The notes below the pieces were generated by a model. It was not told where the DNA came from and did not search any database. It saw only the letters and a program-made list of their open reading frames with translations. The position numbers were made by a program, and so were the translations under genes. DNA of 64,000 bases, taken from positions 124,001-188,000 of the forward strand of contig JAGXFW010000016.1 of assembly GCA_024637035.1 (NCBI GenBank). Reading direction: 5' to 3'. This DNA is from Actinomycetes bacterium. Its GTDB lineage: Bacteria; Actinomycetota; Thermoleophilia; RBG-16-64-13. Positions 42,516-50,199 of the stretch are shown piece after piece; position 1 is the stretch's first letter, and each line of letters starts with the position of its first letter.

Positions 42516-43799
42516 CTAGCTGACCGAGTCGATCGGACTCCCCGGCACCCAGTTCTCGAAGGCAGACCGAAAGCCCGCTTCGTCGGTGCCGATGCCCGTC
42601 ACGGACAGTGCGGACGGCTCGAACAGATCCGCCGCCAACTCGAGGACCTCTTCAGCGGTGACGCTCTCCACCCGACGGGTGATCTCGTCAAGATCGAGCA
42701 GTTCCGCGCCGGTGAGAACGCCTTTGCCGAGGCGACTCATGCGACTGTTGGTGCTCTCGAGTCCAAGCAGCAGTCTGCCCTTCACGTGCTCCTTCGCTCG
42801 CTCGAGTTCATCCGCGGGCACCTCTTCCGCGACGATGCGGGTCAACTCGACCAGCACTGTCTCGATCACCGTCGCGAGGCGATCGGGTCGGCATCCGAAG
42901 TACACCCCGGCCAAGCCGGCCTCTCGGTACTGGCTGGCGAAAGAGTAGATGCTGTAGACCAGACCTCGCTTCTCCCGCACCTCCTGAAAGAGCCGAGAGC
43001 TGAGCGAACCGCCCAGAATGCTATCGAGGACGGTGAGTACGAAGCGCTTATCGTGGTTTCGAGGCAAACCTCGACCCCCCAGGCACACGTGCACCTGTTC
43101 GGTCTCCTTGACCATGAACGCCCGTCGGGGAGTGATCTGCGCCGGCGTGTGCACGGGAACCAGCCCGCTGCCGTCGGCGCGCGGATGACCCGCCAGAATC
43201 AGTCCGCGCAGTTCGTCGTGATCGACGTTCCCCGCCGCGGCCACCACCATGTCACTGAACCGGAAGTGCCGCTGGTGGTAAGCACGCACTTCGGTCTCGG
43301 TCATGCCCCCGATGGTCTCACGGGTGCCGAGGACGGCGTGACCCAGCGGGTGCGTGCCGAAGACCGTCTCCATCAGCAGATCATGGATCAGGTCTTGGGG
43401 GGAATCCTCGTACATCGCGATCTCTTCGAGGATCACCTCGCGCTCGTTGTCGAAGTCGGTGAACGTGGGCGTCAACAGCATGTCCACGAGCACGTCCATC
43501 GCTGTGGCGAGTTGGTCGTCGACGAAACGTCCGTAGACGAGCACATACTCCTTGGAGGTGGCCGCGTTCAGCTCACCGCCGAGGGTGTCGAACACCTGTG
43601 CGATGCGCTCAGCGGAGTACCGTGCTGAGCCCTTGAACAAGAGGTGTTCGATGAAGTGGGTGACACCCGTGAGTCTCCCGGTTTCATCCCGGGAGCCCAC
43701 AGGTATCCAGAAGCCGAGGCAGATCGAGCGTACGTGACCGAGTCTCTCGGTGACGAGTCGCTGCCCATTGCTCAGCTGTTCCAGTCGATAGTCTTGGAT
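42516..43799 (-). CDS. M16 zinc peptidase with a non-standard start
   Basis: Insulinase/pitrilysin-type M16 peptidase next to pnp, as in many Gram-positive genomes. The zinc site is intact: HFIEHLLFKG (HxxEH) and the distal Glu in NEREVILEEIAMYED; the C-terminal M16C domain includes PRNHDKRFVLTVLDSILGG. Homology requires the N-terminal strand (DYRLEQLSNGQRLVTERLG to FWIPVGSRDE), but no ATG, GTG or TTG occurs in frame between the pnp stop and GTG 43700. The best candidate is ATC at 43799-43797, nine bases after GGGAG, giving 427 residues. Starting at GTG 43700 would delete the first conserved strand. Alternatives are a sequence error or another near-cognate start. Confidence 0.85.
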   Translation of the reverse strand: MQDYRLEQLSNGQRLVTERLGHVRSICLGFWIPVGSRDETGRLTGVTHFIEHLLFKGSARYSAERIAQVFDTLGGELNAATSKEYVLVYGRFVDDQLATAMDVLVDMLLTPTFTDFDNEREVILEEIAMYEDSPQDLIHDLLMETVFGTHPLGHAVLGTRETIGGMTETEVRAYHQRHFRFSDMVVAAAGNVDHDELRGLILAGHPRADGSGLVPVHTPAQITPRRAFMVKETEQVHVCLGGRGLPRNHDKRFVLTVLDSILGGSLSSRLFQEVREKRGLVYSIYSFASQYREAGLAGVYFGCRPDRLATVIETVLVELTRIVAEEVPADELERAKEHVKGRLLLGLESTNSRMSRLGKGVLTGAELLDLDEITRRVESVTAEEVLELAADLFEPSALSVTGIGTDEAGFRSAFENWVPGSPIDSVS

Positions 43800-43814
43800 G
43801 GCGGGATGCTCCCG

Positions 43815-45950
43815 CTACTCGGCGCTGCCGTCCATTTTCTCGATCATGCGGAGACTGATCTTCTCCTTGCCGCCCTGCATGGCAACGTCGAGCACTTCCA
43901 CCTTGACGACCTCACCGCGCTGCACTACTTCCTCCACCGTATCGACCCGGCGTCCGGCACCCAGCTTCGAGATGTGGATGAGGCCGTCCGTGCCGGGCTT
44001 CAGGTTGACGAACGCGCCGAAGTTCGTGGTCGACACGACGCGGCCCACGATGATCTCGCCAGGCTCTATGTCCTTGACGATGCGGCGTACAGCGTCGATG
44101 CAGGCATCGCCCTGACGACCGTCAGTTGCGAAGACCTTGACCAGACCTTCATCGTCGATCTCAACGGTGCACTCGTACTCGGCTTCGAGGCCACGGATCG
44201 TCTCGCCGCCCTTGCCGATGACCGCACCGATCTTCTCTTGCTCGACCTTGATGGTCACGATGCGCGGCGCGAATTCGCGGAGCTCCGCACGTGGCACGGC
44301 GATGACTTCGGCCATCTTGTCGAGGATGCTCAGGCGGGCCACGCGGGCCTGCTCGAGTGCGTCACGCATGATGGCCGACGTCACACCCTTGATCTTGATG
44401 TCCATCTGCAGGGCTGTGATGCCTTCCCTCGTACCGGCCACTTTGAAATCCATGTCACCAAGATGATCTTCCACCCCGGCGATGTCGGTGAGGATGACGT
44501 ACTCATCCATCTCCATGACCAGACCCATCGCGATCCCGGCGACCGGCCGCGTGATAGGCACCCCGGCGTCCATCATGGCGAGTACGGACGCACACACGCT
44601 CGCCATCGAACTCGACCCATTCGACTCCAATGTCTCGGAGACAAGACGGATGGTGTACGGGAAGTCCTCACGGGTCGGCACGACGGGCAGCAAGGCGCGC
44701 TCCGCCAGGGCTCCGTGACCGATCTCACGACGGCCGGGGCCGCGCATGAACCCGGCCTCGCCCACCGAGAACGGAGGGAACTTGTAGTGGTGCATGAAGT
44801 TCTTCGAATCGTCGGCTGCGATGCTGTCCACCCGCTGTTCGTCGCGGCTGGCACCCAAGGTGAGCAGCGTCATGACCTGAGTCTGTCCACGCGTGAAGAG
44901 GCCAGAACCGTGCGTACGCGGCGTGACTCCCACTTCCGAAGCGATTGCCCGGATCTCGTCCTTCGCGCGGCCGTCGGGACGCACCTTCTCGAGCGCGATG
45001 CGCTTGCGTACGATCTCCTTCTCGACCGCATCGAACGCCTTGGCGACCGCGGCGGAGTCGACGGCGCCGTCGGTGCCGCCTTCAGCCGGAGCGAGAGCCG
45101 CTGTGACGCGCTGTTTCACGTCGGCGACGGCAGCGGAGCGCGCATGTTTCTCGAGCACCGAGACAGCTTTGAGGATATCGGACGCGTGGTTCGCCTTGAT
45201 GGCGTCGACCAGAACGGGGTCGGCCAGCTTCGGCGTGTACTCCATCATCGGCTTGCCCACTTCTGCGGCCCAGCTCGCGATACCAGCCACCTGGATCTTG
45301 ATCGCCGCGTGGCCCACATCGAGGGCCGCCAACATGTCGGCTTCACTCACCTCTGCGGCGCCGGCCTCGACCATGCTGATGGCGTCGGCCGTGCCGGCCA
45401 TGACCAGGTTGATCGGGCTCGACTCGAGATCGGCGTACGTGGGGTTGATGACCCACGCACCCTCCACCTTGGCAACGCGCACAGCCCCGATCGGGCCCTG
45501 GAACGGAGCGCTGGAGATGCTCAGCGCGGCAGAAGCGCCGAGAATCGCCAAGACGTCGTGCGGGTTGCTCCGGTCGACGGATAGCACCGTAGCCACGATG
45601 TGAGTCTCTTTGGTGAAGCCTTTGGGGAAGAGAGGCCGAATCGGGCGATCGGTGAGCCGGGCCGTGAGGATCGCCCCCTCACCCGCGCGGCCTTCCTTCT
45701 TGATGAAGCCGCCGGGGATCTTCCCCGCCGCATACATGCCCTCTTCGATGTCTACCGTGAGGGGAAAGAAGTCTACGTTCCTGTCGTTCTTCGATACCAC
45801 AGCGGTAACGAGGACCATCGTGTCGCCGGAACGGACCAACACAGCCCCATCAGCCTGCTTTGCGAGCCGTCCCGTCTCCAGGTGGATCGTCTTGTCGCCT
45901 ACCTGGATGGTCGTGGTACTGACTCCCGCCACCGCAGTCTGCTCACTCAT
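43815..45950 (-). CDS. pnp: Polyribonucleotide nucleotidyltransferase
   Basis: Phosphorolytic 3'-5' exoribonuclease of the degradosome. The 711-residue protein has two RNase PH domains (first with GRLAKQADGAVLVRSGDT, second with RGPGRREIGHGALAERALLP), an alpha-helical linker, a KH domain (IGAVIGKGGETIRGLE) and an S1 domain (VGRVVSTTNFGAFVNLKPG). ATG at 45950 follows AAAGAGA. It lies downstream of rpsO behind a terminator-like hairpin, the widespread rpsO-pnp order. Confidence 0.96.
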   Translation of the reverse strand: MSEQTAVAGVSTTTIQVGDKTIHLETGRLAKQADGAVLVRSGDTMVLVTAVVSKNDRNVDFFPLTVDIEEGMYAAGKIPGGFIKKEGRAGEGAILTARLTDRPIRPLFPKGFTKETHIVATVLSVDRSNPHDVLAILGASAALSISSAPFQGPIGAVRVAKVEGAWVINPTYADLESSPINLVMAGTADAISMVEAGAAEVSEADMLAALDVGHAAIKIQVAGIASWAAEVGKPMMEYTPKLADPVLVDAIKANHASDILKAVSVLEKHARSAAVADVKQRVTAALAPAEGGTDGAVDSAAVAKAFDAVEKEIVRKRIALEKVRPDGRAKDEIRAIASEVGVTPRTHGSGLFTRGQTQVMTLLTLGASRDEQRVDSIAADDSKNFMHHYKFPPFSVGEAGFMRGPGRREIGHGALAERALLPVVPTREDFPYTIRLVSETLESNGSSSMASVCASVLAMMDAGVPITRPVAGIAMGLVMEMDEYVILTDIAGVEDHLGDMDFKVAGTREGITALQMDIKIKGVTSAIMRDALEQARVARLSILDKMAEVIAVPRAELREFAPRIVTIKVEQEKIGAVIGKGGETIRGLEAEYECTVEIDDEGLVKVFATDGRQGDACIDAVRRIVKDIEPGEIIVGRVVSTTNFGAFVNLKPGTDGLIHISKLGAGRRVDTVEEVVQRGEVVKVEVLDVAMQGGKEKISLRMIEKMDGSAE

Positions 45951-46045
45951 TCTCTTTCATCGCCTTTCGTTCGCCGCACCCCGGGTCCCTCCCGGACGGC
46001 ATCTTATGGAGGATCGTCTCCAGCTTGTCGGCCGGAGCAACGAGA

Positions 46046-46072
46046 AAGGCGGCCCGCGGCGCGGTCCGCCTT
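46046..46072 (-). terminator. Intrinsic terminator after rpsO
   Basis: On the minus strand GGCGG and CCGCG pair with the following CGCGG and CCGCC, with a small internal mismatch, and TTTCTCGTT follows. It lies about 15 bases after the rpsO stop, before pnp. Confidence 0.65.
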
Positions 46073-46085
46073 CCCACTGGATCCC

Positions 46086-46352
46086 TTACTTCCGAAGCCC
46101 CAACTCCTTGACCACCGTACGATACCGCTCGACTTCCTGCTTCTGCAGGTAGTTGAGCAATCTGCGCCGTCTTCCCACCATCTTCAGAAGGCCACGACGT
46201 GAGTGGTGATCCTTCTTGTGGATCTTGAGGTGGGCGGTAAGGGTGTTGATCTGATCGGTGAGGATCGCTATCTGCACCTCTGGCGAACCGGTGTCGCCCT
46301 CGTGCTTCTTGAAGCGATCGATGATCTCGGTCTTACGTTCCTTGCTCAGCAT
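46086..46352 (-). CDS. rpsO: 30S ribosomal protein S15
   Basis: An 88-residue primary 16S rRNA-binding protein (family 88-89). Conserved [16 protein letters not shown], the [19 protein letters not shown] turn and the C-terminal [10 protein letters not shown] are all present. ATG at 46352 follows GGAGG; upstream in-frame extension is spurious. In many bacteria S15 represses its own mRNA through a leader structure; no such structure was confirmed here. Confidence 0.97.
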   Translation of the reverse strand: MLSKERKTEIIDRFKKHEGDTGSPEVQIAILTDQINTLTAHLKIHKKDHHSRRGLLKMVGRRRRLLNYLQKQEVERYRTVVKELGLRK

Positions 46353-46448
46353 GCATAGCCTCCAAAGGCTCCGTGCCCCCAGTCGAGGATTCCAGGATCC
46401 AGGCCGAGAAGCAGGTGTCAATGCGCGGCGCCCGTGTGGGCGGCTCGG

Positions 46449-47411
46449 TTAGGTTACCACAACGCCGTCCTCGGGCGCCGTGGCGAAGTAGTCCCTTGCG
46501 GCTTTCACGTCTTCCGTGATGCGGCGGCGCAGTGCCGCGGGTTCGGGAAAGGTACGTTGGGCTCTGATCCAAGCCAAGAACTCCACGCGCTCAGGTCGAC
46601 CATAGAGGTCTCCGGCAAAGTCCAGGATGAAGGTCTCGACGCGCACCACATCGCCGCTTTCGAAGGTGGGGTTGGTTCCGATGCTGGTGACAGATGGGCG
46701 CACGTCTCCGGGAGCCACGGTCGTTCTCGTCACGTACACCCCGACTCCCGGCACCGCGCTCCCCGCTGGTACGCTCAGATTCGCCGTGGGCGATCCAAGA
46801 TCTCGTCCCCTGCCCGCGCCCCCCTCCACGATACCGTCGAGGGCATGTGGTCTTCCAAGCAGAAGCGCCGCGTCCTCCACCCTCCCCTCGGCGATCAGCG
46901 CTCGGATGCGAGTGCTGCTCACCGGTCTGCCGCTGGCGATCACCAACCCGATCGCCGTGACCGAGAAGCCTCTGCCCCGTCCGAACGCAAGCAGATCCTC
47001 GACCGTGCCGGAACCATGGTGTCCGAAGCGGAAGTTCTCGCCGACCAACACCTGGCGGGCATTCAAGCGCTTCGAAAGGACCAGATCCGAGAACTGCGCG
47101 GCGGTCAGGGCCGCGAAGGCGCGATCGAAGGGTAGCGCCACGACCTCGTCGACCCCAGCCTCCTCGAGTAGTGAGATCTTCTGCTCGAAGGTGCAGAGCC
47201 GAGCGGGCTGATTCTGAGGATCGAGGATCGCGCTCGGGTGCGGCTCGAAGGTGAGCACACAGGCAGTGCCCTCCATGGCGCGAGCCGCCAGGACCGCCTT
47301 TGAGACTATGGCTCGATGCCCGATATGGAAGCCGTCGAACGTGCCGATCGCCACCGAGCGTGGCGCGTCACCCCGGCGGCCCACATCTTCGATCGTTCTA
47401 TACACTCTCAT
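46449..47411 (-). CDS. ribF: Bifunctional riboflavin kinase / FAD synthetase
   Basis: Makes FMN and FAD from riboflavin. The 320-residue protein has the N-terminal adenylyltransferase domain (VAIGTFDGFHIGHRAIV, LTFEPHPSAIL, GENFRFGHHGSG, SSTRIRALI) and the C-terminal riboflavin kinase domain (GRDLGSPTANLSVPAG, VTSIGTNPTF, ETFILDFAGDLYG). ATG at 47411 is chosen over the GTG at 47438, which adds nine unconserved residues. It follows truB, the standard order. Confidence 0.95.
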   Translation of the reverse strand: MRVYRTIEDVGRRGDAPRSVAIGTFDGFHIGHRAIVSKAVLAARAMEGTACVLTFEPHPSAILDPQNQPARLCTFEQKISLLEEAGVDEVVALPFDRAFAALTAAQFSDLVLSKRLNARQVLVGENFRFGHHGSGTVEDLLAFGRGRGFSVTAIGLVIASGRPVSSTRIRALIAEGRVEDAALLLGRPHALDGIVEGGAGRGRDLGSPTANLSVPAGSAVPGVGVYVTRTTVAPGDVRPSVTSIGTNPTFESGDVVRVETFILDFAGDLYGRPERVEFLAWIRAQRTFPEPAALRRRITEDVKAARDYFATAPEDGVVVT

Positions 47412-47478
47412 CCCGCTGTTACCGCCCAGTCGACGCACGCTGGTTCCACACCAATGAATACCCCGTTCAGCGCCATGC

Positions 47479-48465
47479 TCACTCCTCGGGCACAGGGAAC
47501 ACTACACGAGGCCGAGCCCTGGTCGGTGGACCCTCGTAGAGCGCTAACAGCCGGCCGCCCGAATGCACGCTGAACAGCCCATCGGGTCCCCCCGTGAGAT
47601 CGTTGCCGTGTGACACTCGGGTAGCAGTCGGCGCGTCCACCTCGAAGGCCGGAAGGTGAGACACGCCCTCGGAGAGGGCGATGCAGGCGCCGGAGGGTGT
47701 GGCCCTGTCGCCGGATTGCTCCAGGAACTCTCGGGAGAGCACTTCGGGCTTCACGGCTCGATCGACCCGGAACCGGCCGATCTTGGTGCGGCGCAGGGTC
47801 GCGGCGTAGGCGCCCACACCCAGGATCTCTCCGATCTCCTCGGCGATGCGGCGCACGTAGGTGCCCTTGCCCGTCAGGGCCAGGAGGTCAAGACGTTGCG
47901 TATCTGCGTCGAACCTCACGGCATCGAGCCCGTACACCATCACGGTACGCTCGGGAGTGTCCACGGTCTCGCCGCGATGGGCCTTCCGGTAGAGACGCTC
48001 ACCGTCGACCTTGACCGCGGAAGTGAGCGGCACTTTCTGCTGTATCTCGCCGCGGAAGCGGTCTAGGACTCGGAGGATGGAACTCATGTCGGTGCGGCCG
48101 CCGGTGAGGGAGAGGTCTCCGGTGGGGTCTCCCGTGCTCGACACCGCTCCGAACTGCACCGTCACCTCGTACTGCTTGGGCAGATCCATCATCAACGAGG
48201 AGACGCGTGTGGCCTGGCCGAACAGCACAAGAAGGAGACCGGTGGCGAAGGGATCGAGAGTGCCGGCGTGTCCGATCTTCCCGCGGTACGCGCTCTTTGC
48301 CCGGCGGACCACGTCGTAGCTGGTCCATCCCTCGGGCTTGTCCACAAGGACGATCCGCGAGATGCCGGATGCGCGGAGATCGGCAGTCGCGGCCTTCGTG
48401 GCCTTCGCGGCGCCCGAGCTCGAAGCATCGGGGCCTGCGGCATCCCCGGGGGGTCGGCCGGTCAC
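47479..48465 (-). CDS. truB: tRNA pseudouridine-55 synthase
   Basis: Converts U55 of the tRNA T-loop to pseudouridine. The 328-residue protein has an unconserved Ala-rich N-terminal extension of about 35 residues, then VDKPEGWTSYDVV and the catalytic Asp in KIGHAGTLDPFATGLL. QQKVPLTSAVKVDGERLYRKA and a C-terminal PUA-like region follow. GTG at 48465 overlaps the nrnA stop (GTGA). The start could be further in if the extension is not translated. Confidence 0.94.
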   Translation of the reverse strand: MTGRPPGDAAGPDASSSGAAKATKAATADLRASGISRIVLVDKPEGWTSYDVVRRAKSAYRGKIGHAGTLDPFATGLLLVLFGQATRVSSLMMDLPKQYEVTVQFGAVSSTGDPTGDLSLTGGRTDMSSILRVLDRFRGEIQQKVPLTSAVKVDGERLYRKAHRGETVDTPERTVMVYGLDAVRFDADTQRLDLLALTGKGTYVRRIAEEIGEILGVGAYAATLRRTKIGRFRVDRAVKPEVLSREFLEQSGDRATPSGACIALSEGVSHLPAFEVDAPTATRVSHGNDLTGGPDGLFSVHSGGRLLALYEGPPTRARPRVVFPVPEE

Positions 48466-49445
48466 AGCCGGGTCCTCACCTCACGCTCGAGCCAAGCTAT
48501 GACCGATTCCGCGTCACCGTCCGCGGTGAAGCCGGCTGCCCGCACGTGGCCGCCGCCTCCTTCGAGGTGAGCTATCGCGGCCACGTCCACCGAGCCGTCG
48601 GTGGAGCGAAGGCTGACCTTCTGCTGTGTACCCTCATCGGACACCCGCTCCCGTACGAAGGCGGCCACCCGCACCCCCTCGATACGCCTCAACTCGTCGA
48701 TTATGCCCTCGGTGTGACGTTCATCGGCGCCTGCGGCCTCGAAATCGGCCGCACTCAAGGAAGAAGCCGCCAACGCGCCATCCAGTCGGAGCGTAAGACG
48801 GTCGAGCGCGATCCCGAGCAGGCGGGTCTTGGGAAGCGGGGTGCGCTCGTAGACGAGAGAGAACACTCGATTGACATCCACTCCTGCTTCCTGGAGGTAC
48901 GCCGCCATGCGGTGAGCTTCCGGGGTTGTGTTCGAGTACTGAAAGCGACCGGTGTCGGTCACCAGCCCCAGGTAGAGCGCCGTGCCGATGGTCGCGTCGA
49001 TGGGCAGATCGCCGGCGCGGAAGATGTTGAAGAGGATCTGGGTGGTCGAAGCAGCCGTAGGGTCGACCAGGTTCAACGTGCCATAGCCATCATTGTCCTG
49101 GTGATGGTCGATGTTGATGCAGTCTCCGGCACATTTCAGGATTGAGATGTCCAATCGGCTCGCCGACGCAGAGTCCATGATGTACACGGACGTGTTGCTG
49201 TGCAACTTGGGGAACTCGCCTCGTTCGATGTCTTCGAGACCCGGCAGGAACGAGTATTCGGGCGAGATCGGCGTATCACCGGGAAGGTACACCCGGTGAG
49301 CGACGCCCAGCTTCTGAGCCATGAGCATCAGAGCAACAACACAGCCCACGGCATCGCCGTCGGGGTTCTCGTGCGCCATGATCGTGATGTCGTGCTCCTG
49401 CGGCAATCGCAGAGCCAGATCGCTCACGCCGACCGTGCGACTCAT
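48462..49445 (-). CDS. nrnA: Bifunctional oligoribonuclease / PAP phosphatase NrnA
   Basis: DHH-family phosphoesterase degrading nano-RNA and 3'-phosphoadenosine 5'-phosphate. The 327-residue protein has AHENPDGDAVGC, YIMDSAS, the DHH motif INIDHHQDNDGYG, the LVTDTGRF segment and the DHHA1 GGGGHVRAAGF. ATG at 49445 overlaps the rbfA stop as ATGA. Part of the infB-ylxP-rbfA-nrnA-truB-ribF-rpsO run. Confidence 0.94.
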   Translation of the reverse strand: MSRTVGVSDLALRLPQEHDITIMAHENPDGDAVGCVVALMLMAQKLGVAHRVYLPGDTPISPEYSFLPGLEDIERGEFPKLHSNTSVYIMDSASASRLDISILKCAGDCINIDHHQDNDGYGTLNLVDPTAASTTQILFNIFRAGDLPIDATIGTALYLGLVTDTGRFQYSNTTPEAHRMAAYLQEAGVDVNRVFSLVYERTPLPKTRLLGIALDRLTLRLDGALAASSLSAADFEAAGADERHTEGIIDELRRIEGVRVAAFVRERVSDEGTQQKVSLRSTDGSVDVAAIAHLEGGGGHVRAAGFTADGDAESVIAWLEREVRTRL

Positions 49446-49903
49446 GAAGGGGCGCTCTCTTCGTCGAGTTCATCGCCTTCGTCTAGTTCATCGCCTTCGT
49501 CTAGTTCATCGCTTTCATCGCCTTCGGCGAGTTCGGCGGGCGGCGGCGGCAGGCGGTCGACCTCCTGGCGGATCAGCGCGGAGATACGCACTCCCCGGTC
49601 GACGCTGTCGTCGTAGACGAACTCCAGGGTGGGCGTGTTCTTGAAGTTGAGCTCATCACTGATCACGCTCTGCAGGTGGCCTTCCGCAGATCGAAGACCC
49701 TCGAGTGTCTGCTTCTTCTCTTCGTCGGTGCCGAGGATGGAGACGAAGACTCGAGCCTCGCGCACATCGTTCGTCGCCTCCACGCCGGTGATCGTGACGA
49801 ATCCTATTCGAGGGTCCTTGAGACCGCGTCCGATCGCCGTGCTCAGGACCTCGCGGAGCGCCTCGTTCACTCGGCGCGTCCGGTATCGTCGCTCATTCCC
49901 CAT
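49442..49903 (-). CDS. rbfA: Ribosome-binding factor A with acidic repeat tail
   Basis: 30S maturation factor with a KH-like fold. The core is typical (RTRRVNEALREVLSTAIGRG, FVTITGVEATNDVREARVFV, TPTLEFVYDDSVDRG), followed by an unusual acidic C-terminus of about 32 residues built from DELDEG repeats. Total 153 residues; family 110-130. It overlaps nrnA by four bases. The tail may be a flexible extension outside the conserved function. Confidence 0.94.
   Translation of the reverse strand: MGNERRYRTRRVNEALREVLSTAIGRGLKDPRIGFVTITGVEATNDVREARVFVSILGTDEEKKQTLEGLRSAEGHLQSVISDELNFKNTPTLEFVYDDSVDRGVRISALIRQEVDRLPPPPAELAEGDESDELDEGDELDEGDELDEESAPS
49462..49515. repeat. Three 18-base tandem repeats in the rbfA tail
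   Basis: Units at 49462-49479, 49480-49497 and 49498-49515 differ by only one or two bases and encode repeated Asp-Glu-Leu-Asp-Glu-Gly-like units. Being a multiple of three, copy-number change would keep frame. Confidence 0.85.
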
Positions 49904-50195
49904 CTACTTCCACCACCTCTTCAAACACCGTCGCCAGTTCCCAGTCGCCGCTATCGAGGAACCCGATGGCGGCTGACATCCGTTTCTTCAGCACCCCGAT
50001 GTTGGAAGCCGCCATCGCAAACACTACGAGAGAGCGCTGCCACTGGTCCTGGTATCCGATCTCGGTGAACGAGGCGGCGTGAGCCCCCTGAAGGCGATCG
50101 CGCACACGCCGAAGGTGTACTCGCTTGTCCTTCAGGGAGCCGGCATCACGGAAGCGTAGGTCCGCCGTGACGATACCTACGAAGCCCCGCGGCAC
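49893..50195 (-). CDS. ylxP: YlxP/DUF503 family protein
   Basis: A 100-residue DUF503 protein, conserved between infB and rbfA in Gram-positive bacteria and thought to be linked to ribosome assembly. Recognisable parts are FVGIVTADLRFRDAGSLKDK, FTEIGYQDQWQRS and FAMAASN. GTG at 50195 lies four bases after the infB stop; the upstream in-frame extension is antisense shadow. Confidence 0.88.
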   Translation of the reverse strand: MPRGFVGIVTADLRFRDAGSLKDKRVHLRRVRDRLQGAHAASFTEIGYQDQWQRSLVVFAMAASNIGVLKKRMSAAIGFLDSGDWELATVFEEVVEVDGE

Positions 50196-50199
50196 ACGT

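Noticed and set aside
41379-43628. 749-codon open frame on the plus strand
   Set aside because: It lies exactly antisense to rnj, dapB and the M16 gene, which have clear family motifs; its length is a by-product of high G+C codon use.
43644-45584. 646-codon plus-strand frame
   Set aside because: Antisense to pnp; no domain pattern and His/Asp-rich composition typical of a shadow frame.
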